From: Polyangiaceae bacterium
GTDB taxonomy: Bacteria > Myxococcota_A > Polyangia > Polyangiales > Polyangiaceae
Length of the DNA stretch: 37,575 nucleotides
Reading direction: 5' to 3'
Assembly (NCBI GenBank): GCA_022842465.1
Contig: JALHPN010000075.1
Coordinates: 1-37,575, forward strand
Below the pieces are notes generated by a model. The model was not told where the DNA came from and did no database searches. It worked only from the letters and a program-made list of their open reading frames with translations. A program made the position numbers and the translations under genes. This document shows, piece after piece, positions 1 to 7,307 of the stretch; the stretch's first letter is position 1; each line of letters begins with the position of its first letter.

Positions 1-80
1 CGATCGGCCGCGCGCGCCGCGCGGGCGCGGAGGGCCTTCGCCGGCAAGAGCGCGATCCCGGGAGTCGGTCTCGGCGCCAC
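1..80 (-). CDS. Possible start of a minus-strand gene cut by the left edge
   Basis: A GTG at 80..78 on the minus strand opens a frame that runs off the left edge with no stop (26 codons, beginning VAPRPTPGIALLPAKAL). G or C dominates its third codon positions. A -10-like TAGACT at 92..87 ends 6 nt before the GTG and there is no Shine-Dalgarno, the same layout as many genes in this window. A rival reading is the 3' end of a plus-strand gene ending at TGA 85-87; both frames share the same wobble positions, so composition cannot decide. No family is recognised. Confidence 0.3.
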   Translation of the reverse strand, partial: MAPRPTPGIALLPAKALRARAARAAD

Positions 81-87
81 GGGGTGA

Positions 88-315
88 GTCTATCAGGCTC
101 TACCACCAGAGGAGCGCGCTGCGCGCGGCCGCGCTCGCGCGACGGCGCCGAGGCCGGCCGCGCCAGGACCTCCACCTCGCAGCATGGCGGCGTCGTCGGC
201 GACGGTGCCGTCGCTCGTCGTCATGCCGGCGTTCTACCTCGGCGTCGAGGGAGCCCGAGCCCGCGTTCGCCGGTGGCAGGGCGAGCCCGAGCGCGAGACG
301 GTGCCTCCTCGGGCG
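88..315. other. Intergenic stretch, no convincing gene
   Basis: No frame here combines a plausible start signal with a recognisable protein. There is a GC-rich inverted repeat (GAGCGCG at 112-118, CGCGCTC at 130-136, loop 11 nt) that could act as a weak hairpin, but it has no T-tract. A TAGACT hexamer at 87-92 (minus strand) belongs to the possible gene at the left edge. Confidence 0.4.
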
Positions 316-621
316 CTAGGGCGCCTTGAAGCCGCGCCGGGTGGGGGCGCCGTTGATGCAGGTGCCGTGACAGCAGGCCCCGTCGGTGCAGTAGGTGTCG
401 CAGGCGAAGTCGTCCTTCGGTCCCGCACAGGCGGCGATCAGATCGTCGCAGCTCGAGATGTCCGTGCACTTCTTCGACTCGACGGGGCGACTGTGCTGCG
501 CGGAGAGAGAGAGGTCTTGCTGCTGGGACTCTACTTGTTCTTCCGGAGGCTCGACGGTGGGGGCCGCACAGCCGACGCTGGTGGTGACGACGAGAAGTGC
601 CGAGGTGAGGAGCAGCTTCAT
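316..621 (-). CDS. Small Cys-rich lipoprotein
   Basis: This 101-residue protein has a short signal peptide (MKLLLTSALLVVTTSVGC) with a lipobox ending in Cys18, so it should be lipidated and held in the envelope. A Gln/Glu-rich linker follows, then a compact C-terminal half with eight further Cys residues (such as CTDISSC, CDTYC, ACCHGTC), suggesting up to four disulfides outside the cytoplasm. The ATG at 621 is preferred over an upstream in-frame start because it has the Shine-Dalgarno AAGGA about 8 nt upstream and puts the signal peptide at the N-terminus. Small Cys-rich lipoproteins of this kind are common in myxobacteria, but I know no function for this one. Its promoter region carries an inverted repeat around the -10. 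Confidence 0.8.
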   Translation of the reverse strand: MKLLLTSALLVVTTSVGCAAPTVEPPEEQVESQQQDLSLSAQHSRPVESKKCTDISSCDDLIAACAGPKDDFACDTYCTDGACCHGTCINGAPTRRGFKAP

Positions 622-645
622 GGATTGTCCTTGGTGAAACGAGTG

Positions 646-665
646 TCGTTCGACTGTACGAACGA
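646..665 (-). promoter_or_regulatory. Promoter -10 bracketed by an inverted repeat
   Basis: On the minus strand TACAGT (658..653) fits a -10 hexamer, about 32 nt before the lipoprotein ATG at 621. It is flanked exactly by a perfect 7-bp inverted repeat: TCGTTCG at 646-652 and CGAACGA at 659-665. A dimeric repressor bound here would cover the -10. No good -35 is visible. The operator role is inference. Confidence 0.45.
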
Positions 666-716
666 ACGCTCGGCGCGCCCGTCGCCCCAACGACGTACGC
701 GCGCTCCCGCCTCGTG

Positions 717-3700
717 TCAGAAGACCTCGCCGCTAGAGGCTGCGAACGCGGCCAGATTCGCGCGCGGACGACCACCGGCGTACTCGAAGTTGCCACCCGC
801 ATAGACGACGTCCTCACCGATCGCGAAGGCCGTCGCGCTGCGGCCGCCGAACCCGACCTTGAACGGCAGGTACCGCATCGTGGTGAGGTCGAAGGCGATC
901 ACCCCGGACTGCCCCGTAGAGCAGCCGCCGTAGAGCAGGTTGCCCGCGATGGTCAGCGCGCTGCAGCGGCTGTCGATGACGCCGTCGAGACCTGCGACGA
1001 GAGGCGCGCCCGACGGGTCGAGCGCCGCGAGATGCCGCACCGGACGTCCGCCGACGTTGGTGAACGAACCTTGCACGAAGACCCCGTTCTCGTTCGCAGC
1101 GATCCCCTCGATGGCTCCGTCTGCGTCGGCACGGAACGGAAGCACCTCCCCCGTCATGCCGTCGAGCGCGGCGAGCCGCGCGCGGTCGGTCCCGTTGACG
1201 GTCTCGAAGTCTCCGCCGAAGTACAACGTGTGCCCGACGACGGCGAGCGCCGTGTGTCGCGCGTAGCGCTCGCTGGACGTCGTCGTCGCGCGGAACGCGG
1301 TCGGCCGGCCCGTGGTGCCATGGATGGCCGCGATGCCGCCGCGCGTCTCGCCGCCGACCCGCTCGAAGCTGCCTGCGATGTAGACCGTCCCGTCGCTCGC
1401 GACGACCATCGAGTCGACGCTGCCTCTCTCGACGTTCGGGCTCCAGTCCGTCACCTTCCGCGTCGCGAGGTCGATCTTCGCGACACCCCGGCGCCCGTGC
1501 CCTCCCACCTCGGAGAACGAACCGGCGACGATGAGCTCCCCGCCCTGCGCGACCATCGCAGCGACGGGGCGGTCGAGGTCGATGCCCACGTCGATGTGCT
1601 GCCCCGTCTTCACGTCGATCGCGCTGAGGTACTTCCGTTCCTTCGCGCCGTAGGCGGCGAACTCACCTCCGACGAAGACCGCGTCGCCCGACACCGCGAT
1701 CGCGTTCGCGCTGGCCGTGAGGCTCGGGTCGAAGTCCGTCAGCGCCTCCGTGGCGACGTCGACGGCCGCCGCGCCGCGCCGCACCGTCTCGCCGATCGTC
1801 TCGAAGGCGCCGCCCAGATAGAGCGTGGTCCCTCGAAGCGCGAGGGTCTTCACCCCGTAGCGGACCCCGGGGACCGCGAAGCTCGTGGGACGACCAGTGC
1901 TCGCGTCGAGGGCCGCGACGCCTTCGCGCTTGGCCCCGCCGATGACGTCGAAGCTGCCGGCGACGTAGACCTTGTTCCCGTGCGCCAGAAACGTCTCCGG
2001 TACGCGGTCGACGACCGGATTGAAGCTCGTCTGCGCGCCTGTGCGCGTGTCGAAGGCCGCCATCGACCCTGGATGCTTCACCCCGTCGACCTGCGTGAAG
2101 CCGCGCCCGGCCGAGCCGAGCACGAACAGCGTTCGGCCCGACGTCGCCAGGAGCGCGACGCTCCCGTCGAGCTTCGGTTTCCACGGAAGGAGTCGCCCCG
2201 TCTTCGCGTCGACGGCCGCGAGGGACGTCCGGGGCTGCTCGGCGACGTCATCGAAGTAGCCGCCGAGGTAGAGGGTGTCATCGACCAGCGCGAGCGACTC
2301 GACGTAGCGAGGCTCGAGCGTGAAGTCCGCTCGGGGGGCTCCGGTGCGGACGTCCAGCGCCGCCATCGATCGTCGCGCCGTGCCGCCGATGTGGTTGAAC
2401 TTCCCTGCGACATAGACCGTGTCGTCTCCGACGACGATGGAACGGACCGCGTCATCGGCGCGGGGCGCGAACGTCGGATCGACGGTCCCGTCGGGCAGGA
2501 TCCGAACGAGGTGGCCGACCTCGACGTCGCCGATGGTGTGGAAGCGACCGCCGACGTAGAACCCACCGGGCCGCGCCGGGTCCGGGACGGCCGCGTCGAC
2601 CTCGCCGGCGATCATGGGCGCTGCGACCCCTCCTTTCCGCCGTCCCGTCTGCGGATCGAAGAGCGCGCCAGAGCCCGTCGGGCACGCGATCGCCTCGAAG
2701 CTCCCGCCGACGTAGAGCGTGTCTCCCGCGAGCGCGAGGGCCGTGATGCGGCCGTCCGTCCCGCAGAGCGCGGGCCTCGCGGCCGACGCGGGAGGACCGC
2801 TCTGTCCGCCGGAGTGGCTCGGCTCGGTGGTGGTCCGGATCTGGGGCCGCTCCCTCGTCACGAGGGCGCTCGTGGCGGCGCCCCCGACGAGCGCGAAGGC
2901 GGCGGCGGCGACGAGCGGGCGGCTGCGACGACGGCGCCACAGCGGCTCGTGACGGATCGTGGGCGGCGCCGCCAGCTCCAGCGCTCTTCCGGTCGGCTCA
3001 CTGGAGGACGGGATCGGAGAGCGATAGGGAGCCGACGGATCGGAGGTCGTCGCCGTCGACGCCGGGGTCACCCACACCCGTTCGAGAGACGCGCCGCGCC
3101 GCGCCGCCTCGAGCGCGGCAGCGAGCGCATGCATGTCGGCGAAGCGCGCGGACGGATCGCTCTGGAGCGCACGGAACACGACCTCCTCGACAGCGAGCGG
3201 CAAGCCAGGCGTGCGGAGCACGAGGGGCCAGGGAACGAAGCGTCCCGCCGCGATGTCGTCGCGCGAAGGCGCCTCGTGCTGGCTGTCGTAGGGATGGATT
3301 CCGCCGAGCAGCCAGTATGCGACGATCGCCCAGCCGTGCTGGTCCGAGCGCGCGTCGTCCGCGCCGCCGCGCAAGACCTCCGGGGCCACGTGGCGCGGGG
3401 TCCCGTCCGCCTCGGCGGCGCTCGCCGAGCCTCCGGCCTCCGGCGTGAGGCCGAAGTCCGCGACCTTGAGGCGGCCCTCACGCGTCAAGAGGAGGTTTCG
3501 AGGTACGACGTGCCGATGCACGAGGCAGTCGTCGTGCGCGCGTGCGAGCCCGCGCGCGGCGTCGAGGAGCCACTCGAGCGCCTGGTGGACCGAGAGCTGT
3601 CGGCCGCAGCGCGCACGGTCCTCGAGCGATCCCCCTTCGGCGAGCTCCATGACGACCGAGACGACGCCCGAGACCTCGATGACGTCGTGGACGGCGAGGA

Positions 3701-3923
3701 TGTTGGGATGGCTGATGTTCGCGACGGCACGAGCTTCGCGCAGCAGCGGCAAGAGGCGGCTCGCGGCGTCGCTCGACGCATCCGTCGAGATCAAGCGCTT
3801 GATGGCGACGGGACGACGGAGCTCGTTGTCGTACGCCCGGACGACCTCGCCTGCACCGCCTTGGCGGATCGGGTCGAGGATCGTGTAGCGGCCGACGTGG
3901 TCGATGGCGGCGGAGGGGGGCAT
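717..3923 (-). CDS. Ser/Thr kinase-like receptor with beta-propeller, predicted pseudokinase
   Basis: A 1068-residue protein with an N-terminal Ser/Thr kinase fold (about residues 10-270), one membrane segment (about 335-356) and a C-terminal exported domain with about 14 repeats of the type YVGGxFxxI (YVGGSFEAI, YVAGKFNHI, YLGGAFETI, YIAGSFERV), resembling DUF5122/delta-60 beta-propeller repeats. VAIK Lys42, helix-C Glu63, Asn143 and DFG 156-158 are present, but the catalytic HRD reads HRH (136-138), the KPxN Lys is Val140, and the first glycine of the loop is Arg20. It therefore probably does not phosphorylate by the standard mechanism and may sense an external ligand through the propeller. 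The start at 3923 puts the kinase fold ten residues in. A GTG at 4019 is also in frame but lies only 11 nt from a hairpin that probably ends the upstream transcript. The family call is sure, the loss of activity inferred. Confidence 0.9.
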   Translation of the reverse strand: MPPSAAIDHVGRYTILDPIRQGGAGEVVRAYDNELRRPVAIKRLISTDASSDAASRLLPLLREARAVANISHPNILAVHDVIEVSGVVSVVMELAEGGSLEDRARCGRQLSVHQALEWLLDAARGLARAHDDCLVHRHVVPRNLLLTREGRLKVADFGLTPEAGGSASAAEADGTPRHVAPEVLRGGADDARSDQHGWAIVAYWLLGGIHPYDSQHEAPSRDDIAAGRFVPWPLVLRTPGLPLAVEEVVFRALQSDPSARFADMHALAAALEAARRGASLERVWVTPASTATTSDPSAPYRSPIPSSSEPTGRALELAAPPTIRHEPLWRRRRSRPLVAAAAFALVGGAATSALVTRERPQIRTTTEPSHSGGQSGPPASAARPALCGTDGRITALALAGDTLYVGGSFEAIACPTGSGALFDPQTGRRKGGVAAPMIAGEVDAAVPDPARPGGFYVGGRFHTIGDVEVGHLVRILPDGTVDPTFAPRADDAVRSIVVGDDTVYVAGKFNHIGGTARRSMAALDVRTGAPRADFTLEPRYVESLALVDDTLYLGGYFDDVAEQPRTSLAAVDAKTGRLLPWKPKLDGSVALLATSGRTLFVLGSAGRGFTQVDGVKHPGSMAAFDTRTGAQTSFNPVVDRVPETFLAHGNKVYVAGSFDVIGGAKREGVAALDASTGRPTSFAVPGVRYGVKTLALRGTTLYLGGAFETIGETVRRGAAAVDVATEALTDFDPSLTASANAIAVSGDAVFVGGEFAAYGAKERKYLSAIDVKTGQHIDVGIDLDRPVAAMVAQGGELIVAGSFSEVGGHGRRGVAKIDLATRKVTDWSPNVERGSVDSMVVASDGTVYIAGSFERVGGETRGGIAAIHGTTGRPTAFRATTTSSERYARHTALAVVGHTLYFGGDFETVNGTDRARLAALDGMTGEVLPFRADADGAIEGIAANENGVFVQGSFTNVGGRPVRHLAALDPSGAPLVAGLDGVIDSRCSALTIAGNLLYGGCSTGQSGVIAFDLTTMRYLPFKVGFGGRSATAFAIGEDVVYAGGNFEYAGGRPRANLAAFAASSGEVF

Positions 3924-4030
3924 GACGTACCCGGCGAGCAGAGACCGTGCCCGGCTCCCCCGAGCCGGAACGTCGAAGAACTTCGCGCCGCGAGCGTGAC
4001 GCGCGTAGGTGAGTGACACGACTTCGTGAC

Positions 4031-4064
4031 AGTCGTCCCGCGCGCTCAGCCGCGCGGGACGACT
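4031..4064 (-). terminator. Perfect 14-bp hairpin, probable terminator
   Basis: AGTCGTCCCGCGCG (4031-4044) and its exact reverse complement CGCGCGGGACGACT (4051-4064) are separated by 6 nt. The hairpin starts about 33 nt beyond the stop of the acyl-CoA synthetase gene and before the kinase-like gene. There is no clear T-tract on either strand, which is common for hairpins in high-GC genomes. A termination role is likely but unproven. Confidence 0.6.
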
Positions 4065-4097
4065 CAGGGCGCCCTTGACGGGGTCACTTCATAGCAG

Positions 4098-5825
4098 TCA
4101 GACCTCGCGCTCGCGGAGCTCGCGCTTCAAGACCTTGCCGGTCGGGTTCCGCGGCAGCGCCGAGAGGACGACGACGTCGCGAGGCACCTTCGCGCCGGAG
4201 AGCCGCGCGCGCGCGAACGTCTTGACGGAGGACGGATCCACCTCGCGACCGGACCGGGCGACGACGAAGGCGCGGACGCGCTCACCGAGATCGCGGTCGG
4301 GGATCCCGACGACGGCCACCTCCACGAGATCGGGATGCTGCTCGAGCACGCTCTCTATCTCGGCGGGGTACACGTTGACGCCTCCCGAGATGATCATGTC
4401 GCGCTTGCGACCCTCGAGGAAGTAGCGCCCCTCCGTGTCGCGTCGCGCGAGGTCGCCCACGCTGAAGTGCTCGCCGACCTTGCTCTCGCTCGTGGCCCTC
4501 GGATCGCCGTGGTAGCCCTCGATGAGGAGGTCGTTCTTCACGAAGAGCTCTCCGACCGCCCCCGCGCGGACCTCGCGTCGCTGCTCGTCGAGGAGCCGGA
4601 TGTCGTTGCCCGGGAGAGCGCGGCCGATCGTGCCCGGCGCCGCCCTGAGGTCGGCAGGCGATGCGAGCGTCACGAGCCCGGTCTCCGTCGCGCCGTAGAA
4701 GTTCCAGACGATGTCCCCGAACGCATCCATGAAGGCGATCGCGAGAGGAGCCGGCAGCGCGGCTCCGCCCGAGAAGACGACGCGCAGCGAGCTCGTGTCG
4801 TAGCGACGGCGGACCTCGGGAGGCAGGTCGAGGATGCGCTGGAGCATCGTCGGCACGACCGCCGTCGTCGTGATCCGGTGCTGCTCCACGGCGCGGAGGA
4901 AGCCTTCGGGATCGAAGTGGTCGGCGATCACGACCACCCCACCCAGGACCTGCGAGAGCGTCATGAAGCCGAACGCGGTCGAGTGGTAGAGCGGACACAC
5001 GACGAGGTGGACGTCGTCGACGCGGAGCGGCGTCTCCGCGAAGAAGCGCATCGCGCCCTGGATCGCGTTCTTCGGGAACTTCCGGACGGCGCCCTTCGGC
5101 TTGCCCGTCGTACCGGACGTGTAGACCACGAGCGCAGAGTCGTCCTCCACCGCCCCCTCCTCGGGCGGCGCGCCGACGTCCCCGGCCGTGAGGAGATCTC
5201 GGTAGGGCGTGAGCCTCGCGCCCGGGACGGAGGCCCCCGGGCTGTCGCCGACCACGAACACGTTCGCCAGGACGGCCGGCGGGAGCGCAGCGACGTCGAG
5301 CGCAGCGAGGAGATCGCCCTCGATCACGAGCGCCCGAGCCCCCGAGTGCGTGGCGACATACGCGAGCTCCTCCGCCGTGGAGCGCCACGCGATCGTGACG
5401 ACGCTGCCCCCCATCCTCGCGCACGCGTTCGAGACCTCGAGGATCTCGCGCCGGTTCTTCATCATCACGACCACCCGGGCCCTTCGCCCGACCCCTCGCT
5501 GCGCGAGCGCGGCCGCGACGCGATCGATGCGTCGATCGAGCTCGCCGTACGTCATCACCTCGCCGCGATCGACGACCGCTACCTTGTCCGGCGTTCCCTT
5601 GCCGTAGACCCGGAAGAGGAGCGCCGGATTCTGGCGCCCCCTCGCCACCCCGCGAACGAGCTCCAGGACGGAAGCCGCGGTCACCGTCTTCGCCATGCCC
5701 GTCGACCGGAACACGTGGACGCCCGTGCGGACCCGGTCGGGGACGTCGCGTGCCAGCTCGGCGGCGGCGCGGAGGCGCGCGAGGACCCCGAGTCTGTTGC
5801 CACCGACACCGAACATCGACGGCAT
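4098..5825 (-). CDS. AMP-forming acyl-CoA synthetase (FadD-like)
   Basis: This 575-residue ANL-superfamily enzyme should activate a carboxylic acid, most likely a fatty acid, with ATP and CoA through an acyl-AMP intermediate. The phosphate-binding motif YTSGTTGKPKGA is near residue 235, followed by the YGATE motif, the hinge segment GRKRDMIISGGVNVYPAEIE and the C-terminal catalytic Lys in NPTGKVLKREL. The first 45 residues are an extension ahead of the core, resembling longer bacterial FadD proteins. The ATG at 5825 has only a distant GAGGA, and a later ATG at 5696 (MAKTVTAAS) is an alternative. The start lies just 23 nt from the divergent PilZ gene. Substrate length cannot be read from the sequence. 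Confidence 0.92.
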   Translation of the reverse strand: MPSMFGVGGNRLGVLARLRAAAELARDVPDRVRTGVHVFRSTGMAKTVTAASVLELVRGVARGRQNPALLFRVYGKGTPDKVAVVDRGEVMTYGELDRRIDRVAAALAQRGVGRRARVVVMMKNRREILEVSNACARMGGSVVTIAWRSTAEELAYVATHSGARALVIEGDLLAALDVAALPPAVLANVFVVGDSPGASVPGARLTPYRDLLTAGDVGAPPEEGAVEDDSALVVYTSGTTGKPKGAVRKFPKNAIQGAMRFFAETPLRVDDVHLVVCPLYHSTAFGFMTLSQVLGGVVVIADHFDPEGFLRAVEQHRITTTAVVPTMLQRILDLPPEVRRRYDTSSLRVVFSGGAALPAPLAIAFMDAFGDIVWNFYGATETGLVTLASPADLRAAPGTIGRALPGNDIRLLDEQRREVRAGAVGELFVKNDLLIEGYHGDPRATSESKVGEHFSVGDLARRDTEGRYFLEGRKRDMIISGGVNVYPAEIESVLEQHPDLVEVAVVGIPDRDLGERVRAFVVARSGREVDPSSVKTFARARLSGAKVPRDVVVLSALPRNPTGKVLKRELREREV

Positions 5826-5834
5826 CGTATCAGC

Positions 5835-5840
5835 TATCCT
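5835..5840 (+). promoter_or_regulatory. -10-like TATCCT, leaderless start of PilZ gene
   Basis: TATCCT ends 8 nt before the ATG at 5849 and no Shine-Dalgarno is present, so the transcript probably starts at or next to the start codon. No -35 is recognisable. Confidence 0.45.
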
Positions 5841-5848
5841 CTACCCCG

Positions 5849-6259
5849 ATGGCCGACCCTTCGAGCTCCGAGGTGTCCGAGCGCCGCGACGACCCGCGCG
5901 CGCCGATCACGTTGCGTGTGGACTACAAGCGGCTCAACACGTTCTTCGCGGACTACACGAAGAACATCTCCACGGGCGGGACCTTCATCCGCACGACCCG
6001 GCCGCTCGGTGTCGGCACCGAGTTCATGTTCGTGCTCGCGCTCCCCACGAGCGGCGCCACGGAGGTCGCGCTGAAGGGGATCGTGAAGTGGGTCGTCGAG
6101 GAGAAGGACGCCGCCGAGGAGAACCCCGCGGGAATGGGGATCCAGTTCGTCTACGCCGACGACGCCGAGCGGCGCCACGTCGAGTCGATGGTGGAGGAGC
6201 TCATGAAGACGGCGCTCGGCCCCGCGCTCGCCGGAAAGCTCCTCGCGAAGGGCCCGTGA
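5849..6259 (+). CDS. PilZ domain protein (Myxococcus-type family)
   Basis: A 136-residue single-domain protein. It carries the two marks of the PilZ fold: an Arg-rich start (RRDDPRAP, residues about 11-18) and the NISTGG motif (about residues 43-48), followed by a beta-barrel pattern (FMFVLALPTSG, VALKGIVKWVV) and a C-terminal helix. It resembles the paralogous family described from Myxococcus xanthus (TIGR02266). PilZ domains often bind cyclic-di-GMP; the RxxxR and D/NxSxxG elements are roughly present but the first is shifted, so binding is uncertain. The ATG at 5849 is chosen because the upstream in-frame part overlaps the divergent acyl-CoA synthetase and the alignment starts here. A TATCCT lies 8 nt upstream. 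nadA follows after 43 nt. Confidence 0.88.
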   Translation: MADPSSSEVSERRDDPRAPITLRVDYKRLNTFFADYTKNISTGGTFIRTTRPLGVGTEFMFVLALPTSGATEVALKGIVKWVVEEKDAAEENPAGMGIQFVYADDAERRHVESMVEELMKTALGPALAGKLLAKGP

Positions 6260-6267
6260 GGGCGTCC

Positions 6268-6296
6268 TTTACCGCGCCTCGCGGCGGCCCTACGTT
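6268..6296 (+). promoter_or_regulatory. nadA promoter, leaderless layout
   Basis: TTTACC (6268-6273) and TACGTT (6291-6296) are separated by 17 nt and the latter ends 6 nt before the nadA ATG at 6303. This is the best complete -35/-10 pair among the leaderless-type starts in the window. No Shine-Dalgarno precedes the ATG. Confidence 0.55.
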
Positions 6297-6302
6297 GCGG
6301 CC

Positions 6303-7292
6303 ATGAACGCCCGCTCGCTCCCGATCGCCGGCCGCGGCGCCGCGAAGTACGTGGATCCTTCGCTCGATCTCGAGGACGAGATCGCGAGGCTGAAGAAGGA
6401 GAAGAACGCCGTCGTCCTCGCGCACTACTACCAGGACGACGAGATCCAGGACGTCGCCGACTTCATCGGGGACTCGCTCCAGCTCGCGCAGGCGGCAAGG
6501 GCGACCGAGGCGGACGTCATCTGCTTCGCGGGGGTGCATTTCATGGCGGAGACGGCGAAGATCCTGAACCCGGATCGCGTCGTGGTCGTGCCCGACATGG
6601 AGGCCGGGTGCTCGCTCGCCTCGGGCGCCCCCGCCGAGCGGGTCGCCGCCTGGAAGGCGCGACACCCCGGCGCCGTCCTCGTCAGCTACATCAACTGCTC
6701 GGCGGCGGTGAAGGCGCTCTCCGACTACATCGTCACGTCGTCGAACGCGGAGAAGATCGTCAAGCACGTGCTCGAGGCCCACCCCGGCGCGCCCATCCTG
6801 TTCGCGCCCGACAAGAACCTCGGCGGCTATCTGAACAAGAAGCTGGGCGTGACGATGGAGCTATGGCCGGGCACCTGCATCGTGCACGACACCTTCAGCG
6901 AGCGGAAGCTCGTGGGTCTCCGCGAGCGGCACCCGGGCGCGCTCGTCCTCGCTCATCCCGAATGCGACGACGTCGTGCTCCGCATGGCGGACTTCATCGG
7001 CTCGACGACGGGCATCCTCACCTTCGCGTCGAAGAGCGACCGCCGCGAGTTCATCGTCGCCACGGAGCCCGGCATCCTCCACCAGATGAAGAAGAACGCG
7101 CCGGACAAGACGTTCATCCCCGCTCCGCCGGAGGCGAACTGCGCGTGCAACGAGTGCCCGCACATGAAGAAGAACACGATGGAGAAGGTCTATCTCGCGC
7201 TCCGCGATCTCGAGCCCCGGCTCGAGATGGACCCCGCGCTCATGCGGGCGTCGCGGGTGCCGATCGACCGGATGCTCCAGCTCTCGACGTGA
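6303..7292 (+). CDS. nadA: Quinolinate synthase
   Basis: NadA condenses iminoaspartate with dihydroxyacetone phosphate to quinolinate in de novo NAD synthesis, using a [4Fe-4S] cluster. The 329-residue protein shows the family hallmarks: AHYYQDDEIQDVADFIGDSL (about 40-59), DMEAGCSLA (Cys103), WPGTCIVHD (Cys192), the HPECDD segment and the C-terminal CACNECPHMKKN (Cys280, 282, 285). The three conserved cluster ligands are expected at Cys103, Cys192 and Cys285. Length is typical. nadB and nadC are not in the window, so the pathway is split. The only sensible start is the ATG at 6303, behind a leaderless-type promoter. It converges on the next gene with a 15-nt gap. Confidence 0.97.
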   Translation: MNARSLPIAGRGAAKYVDPSLDLEDEIARLKKEKNAVVLAHYYQDDEIQDVADFIGDSLQLAQAARATEADVICFAGVHFMAETAKILNPDRVVVVPDMEAGCSLASGAPAERVAAWKARHPGAVLVSYINCSAAVKALSDYIVTSSNAEKIVKHVLEAHPGAPILFAPDKNLGGYLNKKLGVTMELWPGTCIVHDTFSERKLVGLRERHPGALVLAHPECDDVVLRMADFIGSTTGILTFASKSDRREFIVATEPGILHQMKKNAPDKTFIPAPPEANCACNECPHMKKNTMEKVYLALRDLEPRLEMDPALMRASRVPIDRMLQLST

Positions 7293-7307
7293 GCCGAGGC
7301 GGCGGTC

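Noticed and set aside
124..230. Short minus-strand frame beginning MTTSDGTVADDAAM
   Set aside because: About 43 codons with no ribosome-binding signal, no leaderless -10 and no recognisable family.
714..4016. A 1100-codon plus-strand frame antisense to the kinase-like gene
   Set aside because: It mirrors the real gene almost exactly and shows no domain or start signal.
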